This document shows, one piece after another, positions 24,340 through 38,400 of a DNA stretch of 64,000 nt. A model generated the notes under the pieces. It saw nothing but the letters and a program-made list of their open reading frames with translations, made no database searches and was not told the DNA's origin. Origin of the DNA: Misgurnus anguillicaudatus (Eukaryota > Chordata > Actinopteri > Cypriniformes > Cobitidae); assembly GCF_027580225.2 (NCBI RefSeq), contig NC_073355.2, positions 20,767,501 to 20,831,500 on the forward strand, in the 5' to 3' direction. A program made the translations under genes and the position numbers. Position 1 is the stretch's first letter; the number at the start of each line of letters is the position of its first letter.

Positions 24340-24870
24340 AACGTTTTCCGCGTGCGGCCCCCTTTGTGTACGGTGCATTCCTTTGCGGCCCCCCCCAAAG
24401 AAAATTTATGACAAAAACTGTTCTAAAATGTAACATTTTAATTAAACAAAACATATTGGGGCGGTTTCCCGGACAGGGATTAGCTTAATCCAGGACTAGG
24501 CCTTAGTTTAATTAGGAAATATAACTAGTTTTAACAAATATGCCGTACTAAAAACATTACTTGTGTGCATTTTGAGGCAAAACAAAGGGCCCTGATGTAT
24601 TTTAAGATATGTCAGTGCAAGTTGTTTTCATTTTGGACAGCTCTTAAAAATGTTTTAGTCTAGGACTAGTCTAATCCCTGTCCGGGAAACCGCCCCATTA
24701 AGTTATACAAAGTAGTGCTGTTGGTTAGTAGCCTTATTTTTTTTTAGGTTTATTTACACAGAATTCATGATAATTTAATGTATTTTATAAAATGTCATAA
24801 AACTGGGGCACCCCTGGCACAATCTCGCGGCCCCCCTGGGGGCCCCGTCACCCAGTTTGAGAGCCACTCC
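24340..24870. mobile_element. hAT-type MITE fragment interrupted by another MITE
   Basis: Same family as 7015-7262: CGTGCGGCCCCCTTTGTGTA at the left, CAGTTTGAGAGCCACT at the right. Split by the element at 24458-24696. Confidence 0.75.
24458..24696. mobile_element. Nested MITE, 3-bp target duplication
   Basis: Ends GGGGCGGTTTCCCGGACAGG and the mirror CCTGTCCGGGAAACCGCCCC, flanked by ATT on both sides (24455-24457 and 24697-24699). Confidence 0.85.
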
Positions 24871-24879
24871 GCTATACGG

Positions 24880-26090
24880 TAACTGATTGGTCGATCAAAA
24901 AGCTTTTTAATAACTTTTTGTCCTGAAGTGTCTCTAGATGGAACTAGCCAATCAAACAATCGCTGTAGGAGGAGTTTGAAAAAGTTGGTATGCTATGTTA
25001 CTCGAAATGGCGGTGAGCAAGTAGGTTTGACTTAGGTTTGAAGTAGGTTGACATTTTTGGTACCGTTGGACTCAGCATGAGCCAAGGAATCAATAGAGTG
25101 ACGTCTTATGACAGTATGAGAATTGAATCAGATGTTGTAAACATTTCTTTACATCTGTTGACCACTAGGTGGCGCCGGCCTAAAGGTTTGCAGGTGCTTT
25201 TAGAACAGGTATCGTTTGACTTGGCATGCCTCAAAGAATCTAACAATAGCACTTTCATCATGTGAAAGTGCTCAAGTTTACAGGAGTTTTAAGCAAAAAT
25301 AGCCATTTTTCAAATCTGGTGAACACTAGGTGACACTGTGAGAAAACTGTGCATGCACCCTCAGGTCATGACTGCCATCAAAACTGCCAAGTGTCGGGTC
25401 AATACCTTTAACTTTGGCGAAGATACAGCCTCAAATCCGTTTTTTTGTGCTCTACGTAAAATTCGTTGATGCGGTATATGGAAACAGATTGACAAATCGA
25501 CACGAATTCCAGAACTTTTCCCCCGAGTGACTCTAGATGCTACACACCGATTTTTATGCGAATCGGACAAAAGCTCTGGGACTAGTTCGATACAAAAAAA
25601 TTTGCATGACCGAAAATGACATCATATGGTGCAATCAAATAGGCATGAGCCAAAGAATGAGAAGAAAAGAATTTTGTTTTTATGAAGTACGGGTCAGAAG
25701 TTACAACCAAAAATGTAAGTGCATATTTGGACTGTTGGTGGCGCTATCAGGTTTGACATACTGTCTGTGTATTATTAACCAGATCACAACCTGTACACAC
25801 ATTTATGAAACTTATATTAATATTTAAAATGCATTCAAAACGGAATTTTCTCCATGACTGTGAGATACATAATGACATTTTCTTTTATTTTTTTTTGTAA
25901 AAAAACAATATAAAAAAGTGGTACTTTACTTTTTTTTACTTTAACAGAATTTCTTATTATCATGTAATCACTGCATTAGCATAACAATATCACAGAAATA
26001 TTTAAGGTTTAGGATAAGATCAGAATGTAAAATTACTTTTCTGAAATAGCAAATTTCTGTTTCTGTTAGAAAAATATGTATTTCATGTAG
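24880..26090. repeat. Terminal copy of the Ig-array spacer
   Basis: Carries the spacer signature downstream (minus sense) of the last Ig exon: tggcatgcctcaaagaatct, ACACTAGGTG, CTTTGGCGAAGATACAGCCT, GTGGCGCTATCAGGTTTGAC. The left part diverges into unique sequence. No transmembrane or cytoplasmic exon recognised. Confidence 0.7.
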
Positions 26091-26103
26091 TTAATTACTT
26101 TAC

Positions 26104-26413
26104 CTTTCAATTATTACTTTAATGTCTCTGTATTCACAGACTCCGTTTTGACTGTAAATCTCACACCTATAGAGTCCTTCATCCTTCTTTTTCAGGTCAG
26201 AAATGAGAAGAGAGAGATTTTTAGGTGAACTTTCATGAAACAGCTTCAGTCTGCCACTGTAGTTTTTATCTTGTAATACACTGAACCAGGATTGTCCATT
26301 ATAACGCCAGGTAAGTTTCTTAACTGTAGTCTGGGGGTCTGTGCAGGTACAGGGAAGCAGCACTGAACAACCAATGTATCCTGTGAGCTCATCTTTACCT
26401 TGTTTAATACAAC
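26104..26413 (-). CDS. V-type Ig exon 10 (last in transcription order), divergent
   Basis: 310 nt, one base longer than the other nine: it enters in phase 1 but would leave in phase 2 (GAAAG|GTAAAG). If the donor is not used, TAA follows at once (26102-26100), just after the domain. Class-mixed sequence: [19 protein letters not shown] and [11 protein letters not shown]. Extra cysteines in YIGCSV, in NGVCEY and in place of the usual Trp at the exon start (CIKQG). An AATAAA on the minus strand lies at 25889-25884, about 215 nt downstream. Confidence 0.75.
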
Positions 26414-29400
26414 CTACAAATAAAAGAGTACCATTCAGAACAGATCAGAGATTTTTAGATTCAAATCAACAACTAACAGCTGAGATGTTTTACTATAACA
26501 AAATAATATTTCATGTGCTTATGTCTAAGGTGATTTTAGAAAACAAATATCATTTTGGTATACATACATACATATACTGTAGATACATATACTCATTATA
26601 AATTATAAGCAACTTCTGTGAGGGGACATTGGAGTCAAACAAAAATGTATGAAGAACCTAAAAATTTAAAATGGCGGACCGAAAACCTTTTATTATCATT
26701 TGACTCGGCATGCCTCAAGGAATCTAACAATAGCACTTTCATAATTTTAGACTCAAGTTTGCAGTAGTTATAAGCAAAAATAGCAATTTTTCAAATCTTG
26801 TGAACACTAGGTGGCGCTTTGACAAAATTGTGCATGCACCCTCAGGTCATAACTGCCATCAAAACTGCCAAGTGTCGTGTCAATAGCCTCAACTTTGGCG
26901 AAGATACAGCCTCAAATCCGCATTTTTGTGCTCTACGTAAAATTCGTTGACGCGGTATATGGAAACAGATTGGCAAATCGTCACGAATTCCAGAACTTTT
27001 TGCCACGAGTCTCTCTAGATCAGGGATGGGCAACTTCGGTCCTGGAGGGCCGGTGTCCTGCAGAGTTTAGCTCCAACCTTAATTAAACACACCTGAAGCA
27101 GCCAATTAAGGTCTTACTAGGCATACTAGAAACTTTAACGCATGTGTGCTGAGGCAAGTTGGAGCTAAACTCTGCAGGACACCGGCCCTCTAGGACCAAA
27201 GTTGCCCATCCCTGCTCTAGATGCTACACACCTATTTTTATGCAAATCGGACAAAGCTCTAGGACTAGTTCGATAAAGTATGTTTTACGAACAGTTCAAA
27301 ATATCGGAAAAATTTGCATGACCAAAAATGACGTTATATGGTGCAATCAAATAGGCATGAGCCAAAGAATGAGAAGAAATTAGAATTTTGTTTCTATGAC
27401 GTACGGGTCAGAAGTTATAACCAAAAATGTAAGTGTATATTTGGACTGTTGGTGGCGCTATCGGGTTTGACATACTGTCTGTGTATTATTAACCAGATCA
27501 CAACCTGTACACACACTTATGAAACTTATATTAATATTTAAAGTGCATTCAAAATGGAATTTTCTCCATGACTGTGAGATACATAATGACATTTTTTGTA
27601 AGTTGTTTAGCAAAAAAAAAAACCAATATATAAAAAAGTGGTACTATACTTTTTTACTTTAACAGAATTTCTTATTATCGTGTAATCACTGCAGTAGCAT
27701 AACAATATCACAGAATTGTTTAAGGTTTTTGATCAGATCCGAATGTAAAATGAATGTTCTGAACTAGTACATTTCTGTTTGAAAAATATGTATTTAATGT
27801 AGTTAATTAGTTTTACCTTTTATTATTATTTTAATGTCTCTGTATTCATTGACTCCGTTTTGACTGTAAATCTCACACCTATAGAGTCCTTCATCCTGCT
27901 TTCTCAGGTCAGAAATGAGAAGAGAGAGATTTTTAGGTGAACTTTCATGAAACAGCTTCAGTCTGCCACTGTAGTTTTCACTTTCTAATACATAGAGCCA
28001 GGATTGTCCATTATAACGCCAGATAAGTTTCTTAACTGTAGTCTGGGGGTCTCTGGAGGTACAGGGAAGCAGCACTGAACCACCAATGTATCCTGTGAGC
28101 TCATATGTACCTTGATAAATCCAACCTACAGATAAAAGAGTTTTACTGTTTAGAACAGATCAGATATTTTTAGATTTAAATCAACAACTAACAGCCGAGA
28201 CGTTTTACTATTACAAAATAATATTTCATGTGCTTATGTCTAAGGTGATTTTAAAAACAAATATCATTTTGGTATACATACATATACTGTAGATTCATAC
28301 ACATTTATTATAAACTTTAGGCAACTTCTATGTGGGGACATTGGAGTCAAACAAAAATGTATGAAAAACTTAAAAATTCAAAATGGCAGACCAAAAACCT
28401 TTTGTTATCGTTTGACCCGGCATGCCTCAAGGAATCTAACAATAGCACTTTCATAATTTTAGACTCAAGTTTGCGGAAGTTATACGCAAACATAGCCATT
28501 TTTCAAATCTTGTGAACACTAGGTGGCGCTTTGACGAAACTGTGCATGCACCCTCATGTCAGGACTGCCATCAAAACTGCCAAGTGTTGTGTAAATACAC
28601 TTATAAAACGGTTAGTTCCAATCCTTGATTCTGATTGGTCAATAGGTGTGCTTTATTCACAATAAAACACTGCTATGACCGCTTCACCCAACGGTTCTAT
28701 TTAATATCACTGCGCCCTTAGCAACACCCTTAGCAACACATAAACATATAATGAGACAAAGTCTGAGAACAGTTTGTTGTTTTTATTTGAGCTTTCATGT
28801 TGTTGTTCGCAGTCAGGGACTATTTTTTCTAGAGGAAGGAATGCTTTTATTGATTTAACTTCATGAAAGTTGCACTAATATTTTTTTTACTTTAATATTG
28901 TGTGGTAACTGTTTTATAAAAGCAATAAGGTACTAGAGGCTGTGCTGTATCGTGAATAAGTAACGGCTGAAGGGCGTTGTTAGGCACGACGCGTTGTTAG
29001 GCACGACTTAACTTTGGCGAAGATACAGCCTCAAATCCGTTTTTTTTGTGCTCTACTTAAAATTTGTTGACGCTGTATATGGAAACAGATTGGCAAATCG
29101 ACACAAATTCCAGAACTTTTTGCCCCCAGTGTCTCTAGATGCTACACACCGATTTTTATGCAAATCAGACAAAAGCTCTGGGAATAGTTCGATACAGTAG
29201 GTTTTACAAACAGTTGAAAATATCTGTGTATTATTGACCAGATCACAACCTGTACATTTATGAAACTTATATTAATATTTAAAGTGCATTCAAAACGGAA
29301 TTTTCTCCATGACTGTGAGATACATAATGACATTTTTTGTACAATTTTTAGCAAAAAACAATATATATAAAAAGTGGTACTTTACTTGTTTACTTCAACA

Positions 29401-32400
29401 AAATTTCTTATTATCATGTAATCACCGCAGTAGCATAACAAAATTACAGAATTATTTAAGGTTTGTGATCAGATCAGAATGTATAATGAATTTTCTGAAA
29501 TAGCACATTTCTGTTTCTGTTTGAAAAATATGTATTTAATGTAGTTAATTACTTTTACCTTTTATTATTATTTTAATGTCTTTGTATTCACCGACTCCGT
29601 TTTTACTATAAATCGAACACCTATAAAGTCCTTCATCCTGCTTTCTCAGGTCAGAAATGAGAAGAGAGAGATTTTTAGGTGAACTTTCATGAAACAGCTT
29701 CAGTCTGCCACTGTAGTTTTTATCTTGTAATACATCGAGCCAGGATTGTCCATGATAATGCCACATAAGTATTTTAACTGTAGTCTGGGGGTCTGTGCAG
29801 GTACAGGGAAGCAGCACTGAACCACCAATGTATCCTGTGAGCTCATCTGTACCTTGATAAATCCAACCTACAGATAAAAGAGTTTTACCATTTAGAACAG
29901 ATCAGAGATTTTTAGATTTAAATCAACAACTAACAGCCGAGAAGTTTTACTATTACAAAATAATGTTTCATGTGCTTATGTCTAAGGTGATTTTAGAAAA
30001 CAAATATAATTTTGGTATACATACATACATATACTGTAGATATATACACTCGTTATAAACTTTAAGCAACTTCTGTGAGGGGACATAAGAGTCAAACAGA
30101 AATGTATGAAGAATTTGAAAATTCAAAATGGCCGACCAAAAACCTTTTGTTATCGTTTGACTCGGCATGCCTCAAGGAATCTAACAATAGCACTTTCATA
30201 ATTTTAGACTCAAGTTTGCAGTAGTTATAAGCAAAAATAACAATTTTTCAAATCTTGTGAACACTAGGTGGTGCTTTGACAAAACTGTGCATGCACCCTT
30301 ACGTCATGACTGCCATCAAAACTGCCAAGTGTCGTGTCAATACCCTTAACTTTGGCGAAGATACAGCCTCAAATCCATTTTTTTGTGCTCTACGTAAAAT
30401 TCGTTTATGCGGTATATGGAAACAGATTGGCAAATCGACACGAATTCCAGAACTTTTTCCCCCGAGGGTCACTAGATGCTACACACCAATTTTTATGCAA
30501 ATCAGACAAAAGCTCTAGGACTAGTTTGATAAAATATGTTTTACGAACAGTTCAAAATATCAAAAAAATTTGCATGACCAAAAATGACGTCATATGGTGC
30601 AATCAAATAGGCATGTGCCAAAGAATGAGAAGAAATTAGAATTTTGTTTCTATGACGTACGGGTCAGAAGTTACAACCAAAAATGTAAGTGTATATTTGG
30701 ACTGTTTGTGGCGCTATCGGGTTTGACATACTGTCTGTAAATTATTAACCAGATCACAACCTGTACACACACTTATGAAGCTTATATTAATATTTAAAGT
30801 GCATTCAAAACTGATTTTCTCCATGACTGTGAGATACATAATGACATTTTTTGTAAAATTTTTAGCAAAAAAAAAAAAAAACAATATATAAAAAAGTGTT
30901 ACTTTACTTTTTTAATTTAACAGAATTTCTTATTATCGTGTAATCACTGCAGTAGCATAACAATATCACAGAATTGTTTAAGGTTTTTGATCAGATCCGA
31001 ATGTAAAATGAATGTTCTGAACTAGTACATTTCAGTTTGAAAAATATGTATTTAATGTAGTTAATTAGTTTTACCTTTTATTATTATTTTAATGTCTCTG
31101 TATTCATTGACTCCGTTTTGACTGTAAATCTCACACCTATAGAGTCCTTCATCCTGCTTTCTCAGGTCAGAAATGAGAAGAGAGAGATTTTTAGGTGAAC
31201 TTTCATGAAACAGCTTCAGTCTGCCACTGTAGTTTTCACTTTCTAATACATAGAGCCAGGATTGTCCATGATAACGCCAGATAAGTTTCTTAACTGTAGT
31301 CTGGGGGTCTCTGGAGGTACAGGGAAGCAGCACTGAACCACCAATGTATCCTGTGAGCTCATATGTACCTTGATAAATCCAACCTACAGATAAAAGAGTT
31401 TTACTGTTTAGAACAGATCAGATATTTTTAGATTAAATCAACAACTAACAGCCGAGACGTTTTACTATTACAAAATAATATTTCATGTGCTTATGTCTAA
31501 GGTGATTTTAAAAACAAATATCATTTTGGTATACATACATATACTGTAGATTCATACACATTTATTATAAACTTTAAGCAACTTCTATAGGGGGGACATT
31601 GGAGTCAAACAGAAATGTATGAAGAATTTAAAATTTCAAAATGGCAGACCAAAAACCTTTTGTTATCGTTTGACTCGGCATGCCTCAAGGAATCTAACAA
31701 TTGCACTTTCATAATTTTAGACTCAAGTTTGCGGAAGTTATAAGCAAAAATAGCAATTTTTCAAATCTGGTGAACACTAGGTGGCGCTTTGACGAAACTG
31801 TGCATGCACCCTCATGTCAGGACTGCCATCAAAACTGCCAAGTGTCGTGTAAATACACTTAACTTTGGCGAAGATACAGCCTCAAATCAGTTTTTTTTGT
31901 GCTCTACGTAAAATTAGTTGACGCTGTATATGGAAACAGATTGGCAAATCGACACAAATTCCAGAACTTTTTGCCCCCAGTGTCTCTAGATGCTACACAC
32001 CGATTTTTATGCAAATCAGACAAAAGCTCTGGGAATAGTTCGATACAGTAGGTTTTACAAACAGTTGAAAATATCTGTGTATTATTGACCAGATCACAAC
32101 CTGTACATTTATGAAACTTATATTAATATTTAAAGTGCATTCAAAACGGAATTTTCTCCATGACTGTGAGATACATAATGACATTTTTTGTAAAATTTTT
32201 AGCAAAAAACAATATATAAAAAAGTGGTACTTTACTTGTTTACTTCAACAGAATTTCTTATTATCAAGTAATCACCGCAGTAGCATAACAATATCACAGA
32301 ATTATTTAAGGTTTGTGATCAGATCAGAATGTATAATGAATTTTCTGAAATAGCACACTTTTGTATCTGTTTGAAAAATATGTATTTAATGTAGTTAATT

Positions 32401-35400
32401 ACTTTTACCTTTTATTATTATTTTAATGTCTTTGTATTCACCGACTCTGTTTTGACTATAAATCGAACACCTATAAAGTCCTTCATCCTGCTTTCTCAGG
32501 TCAGAAATGAGAAGAGAGAGATTTTTAGGTGAACTTTCATGAAACAGCTTCAGTCTGCCACTGTAGTTTTTATCTTGTAATACATCGAGCCAGGATTGTC
32601 CATGATAATGCCACATAAGTATCTTAACTGTAGTCTGGGGGTCTGTGCAGGTACAGGGAAGCAGCACTGAACCACCAATGTATCCTGTGAGCTCATATGT
32701 ACCTTGATAAATCCAACCTACAGATAAAAGAGTTTTACCATTTAGAACAGATCAGAGAATTTTAGATTTAAATCAACAACTAACAGCCGAGAAGTTTTAC
32801 TATTACAAAATAATGTTTCATGTGCTTATGTCTAAGGTGATTTTAGAAAACAAATATAATTTTGGTATACATACATACATATACTGTAGATATATACACT
32901 CGTTATAAACTTTAAGCAACTTCTATGGGGGGACATTGGAGTCAAACAAAAATGTATGAAGAATTTGAAAATTCAAAATGGCCGACCGAAAACCTTTTGG
33001 TATCGTTTGACTCGGCATGCCTCAAGGAATCTAACAATAGCACGTTCATAATTTTAGACTCAAGTTTGCAGTAATTATAAGCAAAAATAACCATTTTTCA
33101 AATCTTGTGAACACTAGGTGGTGCTTTGACAAAACTGTGCATGCACTCTCATGTCAGGACTGCCATCAAAACTGCCAAGTGTCGTGTCAATACCCTTAAA
33201 GGCTCTCTAAGTGAATCTGCGAGACGTTAGTTATTGTTGACGTTTGAAACTGTTTTCAAACAGACGGAGCGTAGCTAACTCCTCCCCCTCCCCCTCCCTT
33301 CCGTGCTTTCATGAACGCGCCCAACCCCCACCCCCAAATCCTTTTTGTCGTTTATTGGCTGGAATACTTTGTTTTGATTTGTGATGCTAGGTTTGGCTGG
33401 GTTTGGCCACTATGTTGATATTGCCGTTTGTGAAGCCTGGGCTGTCTACAGAGATGGCGTTTTTTTACAGTTTGATCAGCGGACAGGCAGCAAGCAGATA
33501 GTGAGGAGATTTTTCCGGTATGTAACAAAAAATGTTTTATGGTCTAAAACGCTTCAATTCGCTTAGAGTGCCTTTAACTTTGGCGAAGATACAGCCTCAA
33601 ATCCATTTTTCGGTGCTCTACGTAAAATTCGTTTCCGCGTTATATGGAAACAGATTGGCAAATCGACACGAATTCCAGAACTTTTCCCCCGAGGGTCACT
33701 AGATGCTACAAACCAATTTTTATGCAAATCAGACAAAAGCTCTAGGACTAGTTTGATAAAATATGTTTTACGAACAGTTCAAAATATCAAAAAAATTTGC
33801 ATGACCGAAAATGACGTCATATGGTGCAATCAAATAGACATGAGCCAAAGAATGAGAAGAAATTAGAATTTTGTTTCTATGACGTACGGGTCAGAAGTTA
33901 CAATCAAAAATGTAAGTGTATATTTGGACTGTTGGTGGCGCTATCGGGTTTGACATACTGTCTGTAAATTATTAATCAGATCTCAACCTGTACACACACT
34001 TATGAAACTTATATTAATATTTAAAGTGCATTCAAAACTGAATTTTCTCCATGACTGTGAGATACATAATGACATTTTTTGTAAATTGTTTAGCAAAAAA
34101 AAAAAACAATATATAAAAAAGTGTTACTTTACTGTTTTACTTTAACAGAATTTCTTATTATCGTGTAATCACTGCAGTAGCATAACAATATACAGAATTG
34201 TTTAAGGTTTTTGATCAGATCAGAATGTAAAATTTCTTTTTTGAACTAGTACATTTCTGTTTAGAAAAATATGTATTTAATGTAGTTAATTAGTTTTACC
34301 TTTTATTATTATTTTAATGTCTCTGTATTCATTGACTCCATTTTGACTGTAAATCTCACACCTATAGAGTCCTTCATCCTGCTTTCTCAGGTCAGAAATA
34401 AGAAGAGAAAGATTTTTAGGTGAACTTTCATGAAACAGCTTCAGTCTGCCACTGTAGTTTTCACTTTCTAATACATAGAGCCAGGATTGTCCATTATAAC
34501 GCCAGATAAGTTTCTTAACTGTAGTCTGGGGGTCTCTGGAGGTACAGGGAAGCAGCACTGAACCACCAATGTATCCTGTGAGCTCATATGTACCTTGATA
34601 AATCCAACCTACAGATAAAAGAGTTTTACTGTTTAGAACAGATCAGATATTTTTAGATTTAAATCAACAACTAACAGCCGAGACGTTTTACTATTACAAA
34701 ATAATATTTCATGTGCTTATGTCTAAGGTGATTTTAAAAACAAATATCATTTTGGTATACATACATATACTGTAGATTCATACACATTTATTATAAACTT
34801 TAAGCAACTTCTATGAGGGGACATTGGAGTCAAACAGAAATGTATGAAGAATTTGAAAATTCAAAATGGCCGACCGAAAACCTTTTGTTATCGTTTGACT
34901 CGGCATGCCTCAAGGAATCTAACAATAGCACTTTCATAATTTTAGACTCAAGTTTGCAGTAGTTATAAGCAAAAATAGCCATTTTTCCAATCTTGTGAAC
35001 ACTAGGTGGCGCTTTGACAAAACTGTGCATGCACCCTCATGTCAGGACTGCCATCAAAACTGCCAAGTGTCGTGTCAATACCCTTAACTTTGGCGAAGAT
35101 ACAGCCTCAAATCCATTTTTTTGTGCTCTACGTAAAATTCGTTTACGCGTTATATGGAAACAGATTGGCAAATCGACACAAATTCCAGAACTTTTTCCCC
35201 CGAGGGTCACTAGATGCTACACACCAATTTTTATGCAAATCAGACAAAAGCTCTAGGACTAGTTTGATAAAATATGTTTTACGAACAGTTCAAAATATCA
35301 AAAAAATTTGCATGACCGAAAATGACGTCATATGGTGCAATCAAATAGACATGAGCCAAAGAATGAGAAGAAATTAGAATTTTGTTTCTATGACGTACGG

Positions 35401-38400
35401 GTCAGAAGTTACAACCAAAAATGTAAATTTATATTTGGACTGTTGGTGGCGCTATCGGGTTTGACATTCTGTCTGTAAATTATTAACCAGATCACAACCT
35501 GTACACACACTTATGAAACTTATATTAATATTTAAAGTGCATTCAAAACTGATTTTCTCCATGACTGTGAGATACATAATGACATTTTTTTTAAATTGTT
35601 TAGAAAAAAAACAATATATAAAAAAGTGTAACTTTACTTTTTTAATTTAACAGAATTTCTTATTATCGTGTAATCACTGCATTAGCATAACATTATACAG
35701 AATTGTTTAAGGTTTTTGATCAGATCCGAATGTAAAATTACTTTTCTGAACTAGTACATTTCTGTTTAGAAAAATATGTATTTAATGTAGTTAATTATTT
35801 TACCTTTTATTATTATTTTAATGTCTCTGTATTCATTGACTCCATTTTGACTGTAAATCTCACACCTATAGAGTCCTTCATCCTGCTTTCTCAGGTCAGA
35901 AATGAGAAGAGAGAGATTTTTAGGTGAACTTTCATGAAACAGCTTCAGTCTGCCACTGTAGTTTTCACTTTCTAATACATAGAGCCAGGATTGTCCATGA
36001 TAACGCCAGATAAGTTTCTTAACTGTAGTCTGGGGGTCTCTGGAGGTACAGGGAAGCAGCACTGAACCACCAATGTATCCTGTGAGCTCATATGTACCTT
36101 GATAAATCCAACCTACAGATAAAAGAGTTTTACCATTTAGAACAGATCAGATATTTTTAGATTTAAATCAACAACTAACAGCCGAGACGTTTTACTATTA
36201 CAAAATAATATTTCATGTGCTTATGTCTAAGGTGATTTTAAAAACAAATATCATTTTGGTATACATACATATACTGTAGATACATACTCTCATTATAAAC
36301 TTTAAGCAACTTCTATAGGGGGGACATTGGACTCAAACAGAAAAGTATGAAGAATTTGAAAATTCAAAATGGTCGACCGAAAACCTTTTGCTATCGTTTG
36401 ACTCGGCATGCCTCAAGGAATCTAACAATAGCACGTTCATAATTTTAGACTCAAGTTTGCAGTAGTTATAAGCAAAAATAGCCATTTTTCAAATCTTGTG
36501 AACACTAGGTGGTGCTTTGACAAAACTGTGCATGCACCCTCATGTCAGGACTGCCATCAAAACTGTGAAGTGTTGTGTCAATACCCTTAACTTTGGCGAA
36601 GATACAGCCTCAAATCAGTTTTTCTGTGTTCTACATAAAATTCGTTTATGCGGTATATGGAAACAGATTGGCAAATCGACACGAATTCCAGAACTTTTTG
36701 CCACGAGTGTCACTAGATGCTACACACCGATTTTTATGCAAATCAGACAAAAGCTCTAGGACGGGTTCGATAAAATATGTTTTACGAACAGTTCAAAATA
36801 TCAAAAAAATTTCATGACCGAAAATGACGTCATATGGTGCAATCAAATAGGCATGAGCCAAAGAATGAGAAGAAATTAGAATTTTGTTTCTATGACGTAC
36901 GGGTCAGAAGTTACAACCAAAAATTTAAGTGTATATTTGGACTGTTGGTGGTGCTATCGGGTTTGACATACTGTCTGTGTATTATTAACCAAATCATGAC
37001 TGCCATCAAAACTGCCAAGTGTCGTGTCATTAACTTTGGTGAAGATACAGCCTCAAATTAGTTTTTTTGTGCTGTACATAAAATTCGTTGACGCGGTATA
37101 AGAAACAGATTGGCAAATTGACACGAATTCCATAACTTTTTGCCACGAGTCTCTCTAGATGCTACACACAGATTTTTATGCAAATCAGACAAAAGCTCTA
37201 GGGCTATTTCAATAAAGTATGTTTTACGAACAGTCCAAAATATCTGAAAAATTTGCAGGACAAAAAATGACGTCATATGGTGCAATCGAATGAGCATGAG
37301 CCAAAGAATGAGAAGAAATGAGAATATTGTTTCTATGAAGTACGGGTCAGAAGTTATAACCAAAAATGTAAGTGTATATTTGGACTGTTGGTGGCGCTAT
37401 CGAGTTTGACATACTGTCTGTAAATTGTTAACCAGATCACAACCTGTACACACACTTATGAAACTTATATTAATATTTAAAGTGCATTCAAAACTGAATT
37501 TTTTTCCATGACTTTGAGATACATGACATTTTTTTGTAAATTGTTTAGCAAAAAAAAACCACCAATATATAAAACAGTGGTACTTTACTTTTTTACTTTT
37601 AACACAATTTCTTATTATCATGTAATCACAGCAGTAGAATAACAATATCACAGAATTATTTAAGGTTTGTGATCAAATCAAATGTATAATGAATTTTCTG
37701 AAATAGCACACTTTTGTATCTGTTTGAAAAATATGTATTTCATGTAGTTAATTACTTTTACCTTTTATTATTATTTTAATGTCTTTGTATTCACCGACTC
37801 CGTTTTTACTATAAATCGAACACCTATAAAGTCCTTCATCCTGCTTTGTCAGGTCAGAAATGAGAAGAGAGAGATTTTTAGGTGAACTTTCATGAAACAG
37901 CTTCAGTCTGCCACTGTAGTTTTTATCTTGTAATACATCGAGCCAGGATTGTCCATGATAATGCCACATAAGTATCTTAACTGTAGTCTGGGGGTCTGTG
38001 CAGGTACAGGGAAGCAGCACTGAACCACCAATGTATCCTGTGAGCTCATCGGTACCTTGATAAATCCAACCTACAAATAAAAGAGTTTTACCATTTAGAA
38101 CAGATCAGATATTTTTAGATTTAAATCAACAACTAACAGCCGAGACGTTTTACTATAACAAAATAAGATTTCATGTGCTTATGTCTAAGGTGATTTTAGA
38201 AAACAAATATAATTTTGGTATACATACATACTTATACTGTAGATAGATAGGGATGCACCGAATCCAGGATTCAGATTCGGACGAATACTGGGCTTTTTGA
38301 CGGGGTTCGGGTTCGGCCGAATCCTAGATTTTTTTCCCACCGAACCGAACCCTAGGCTTGCGCTACGCTGTTTGATGTAACGCGGCCGTTGATTACACAC

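Noticed and set aside
33381..33566. 61-codon plus-strand ORF
   Set aside because: Lies inside the TTAA-flanked MITE at 33196-33577 and has no recognisable domain.
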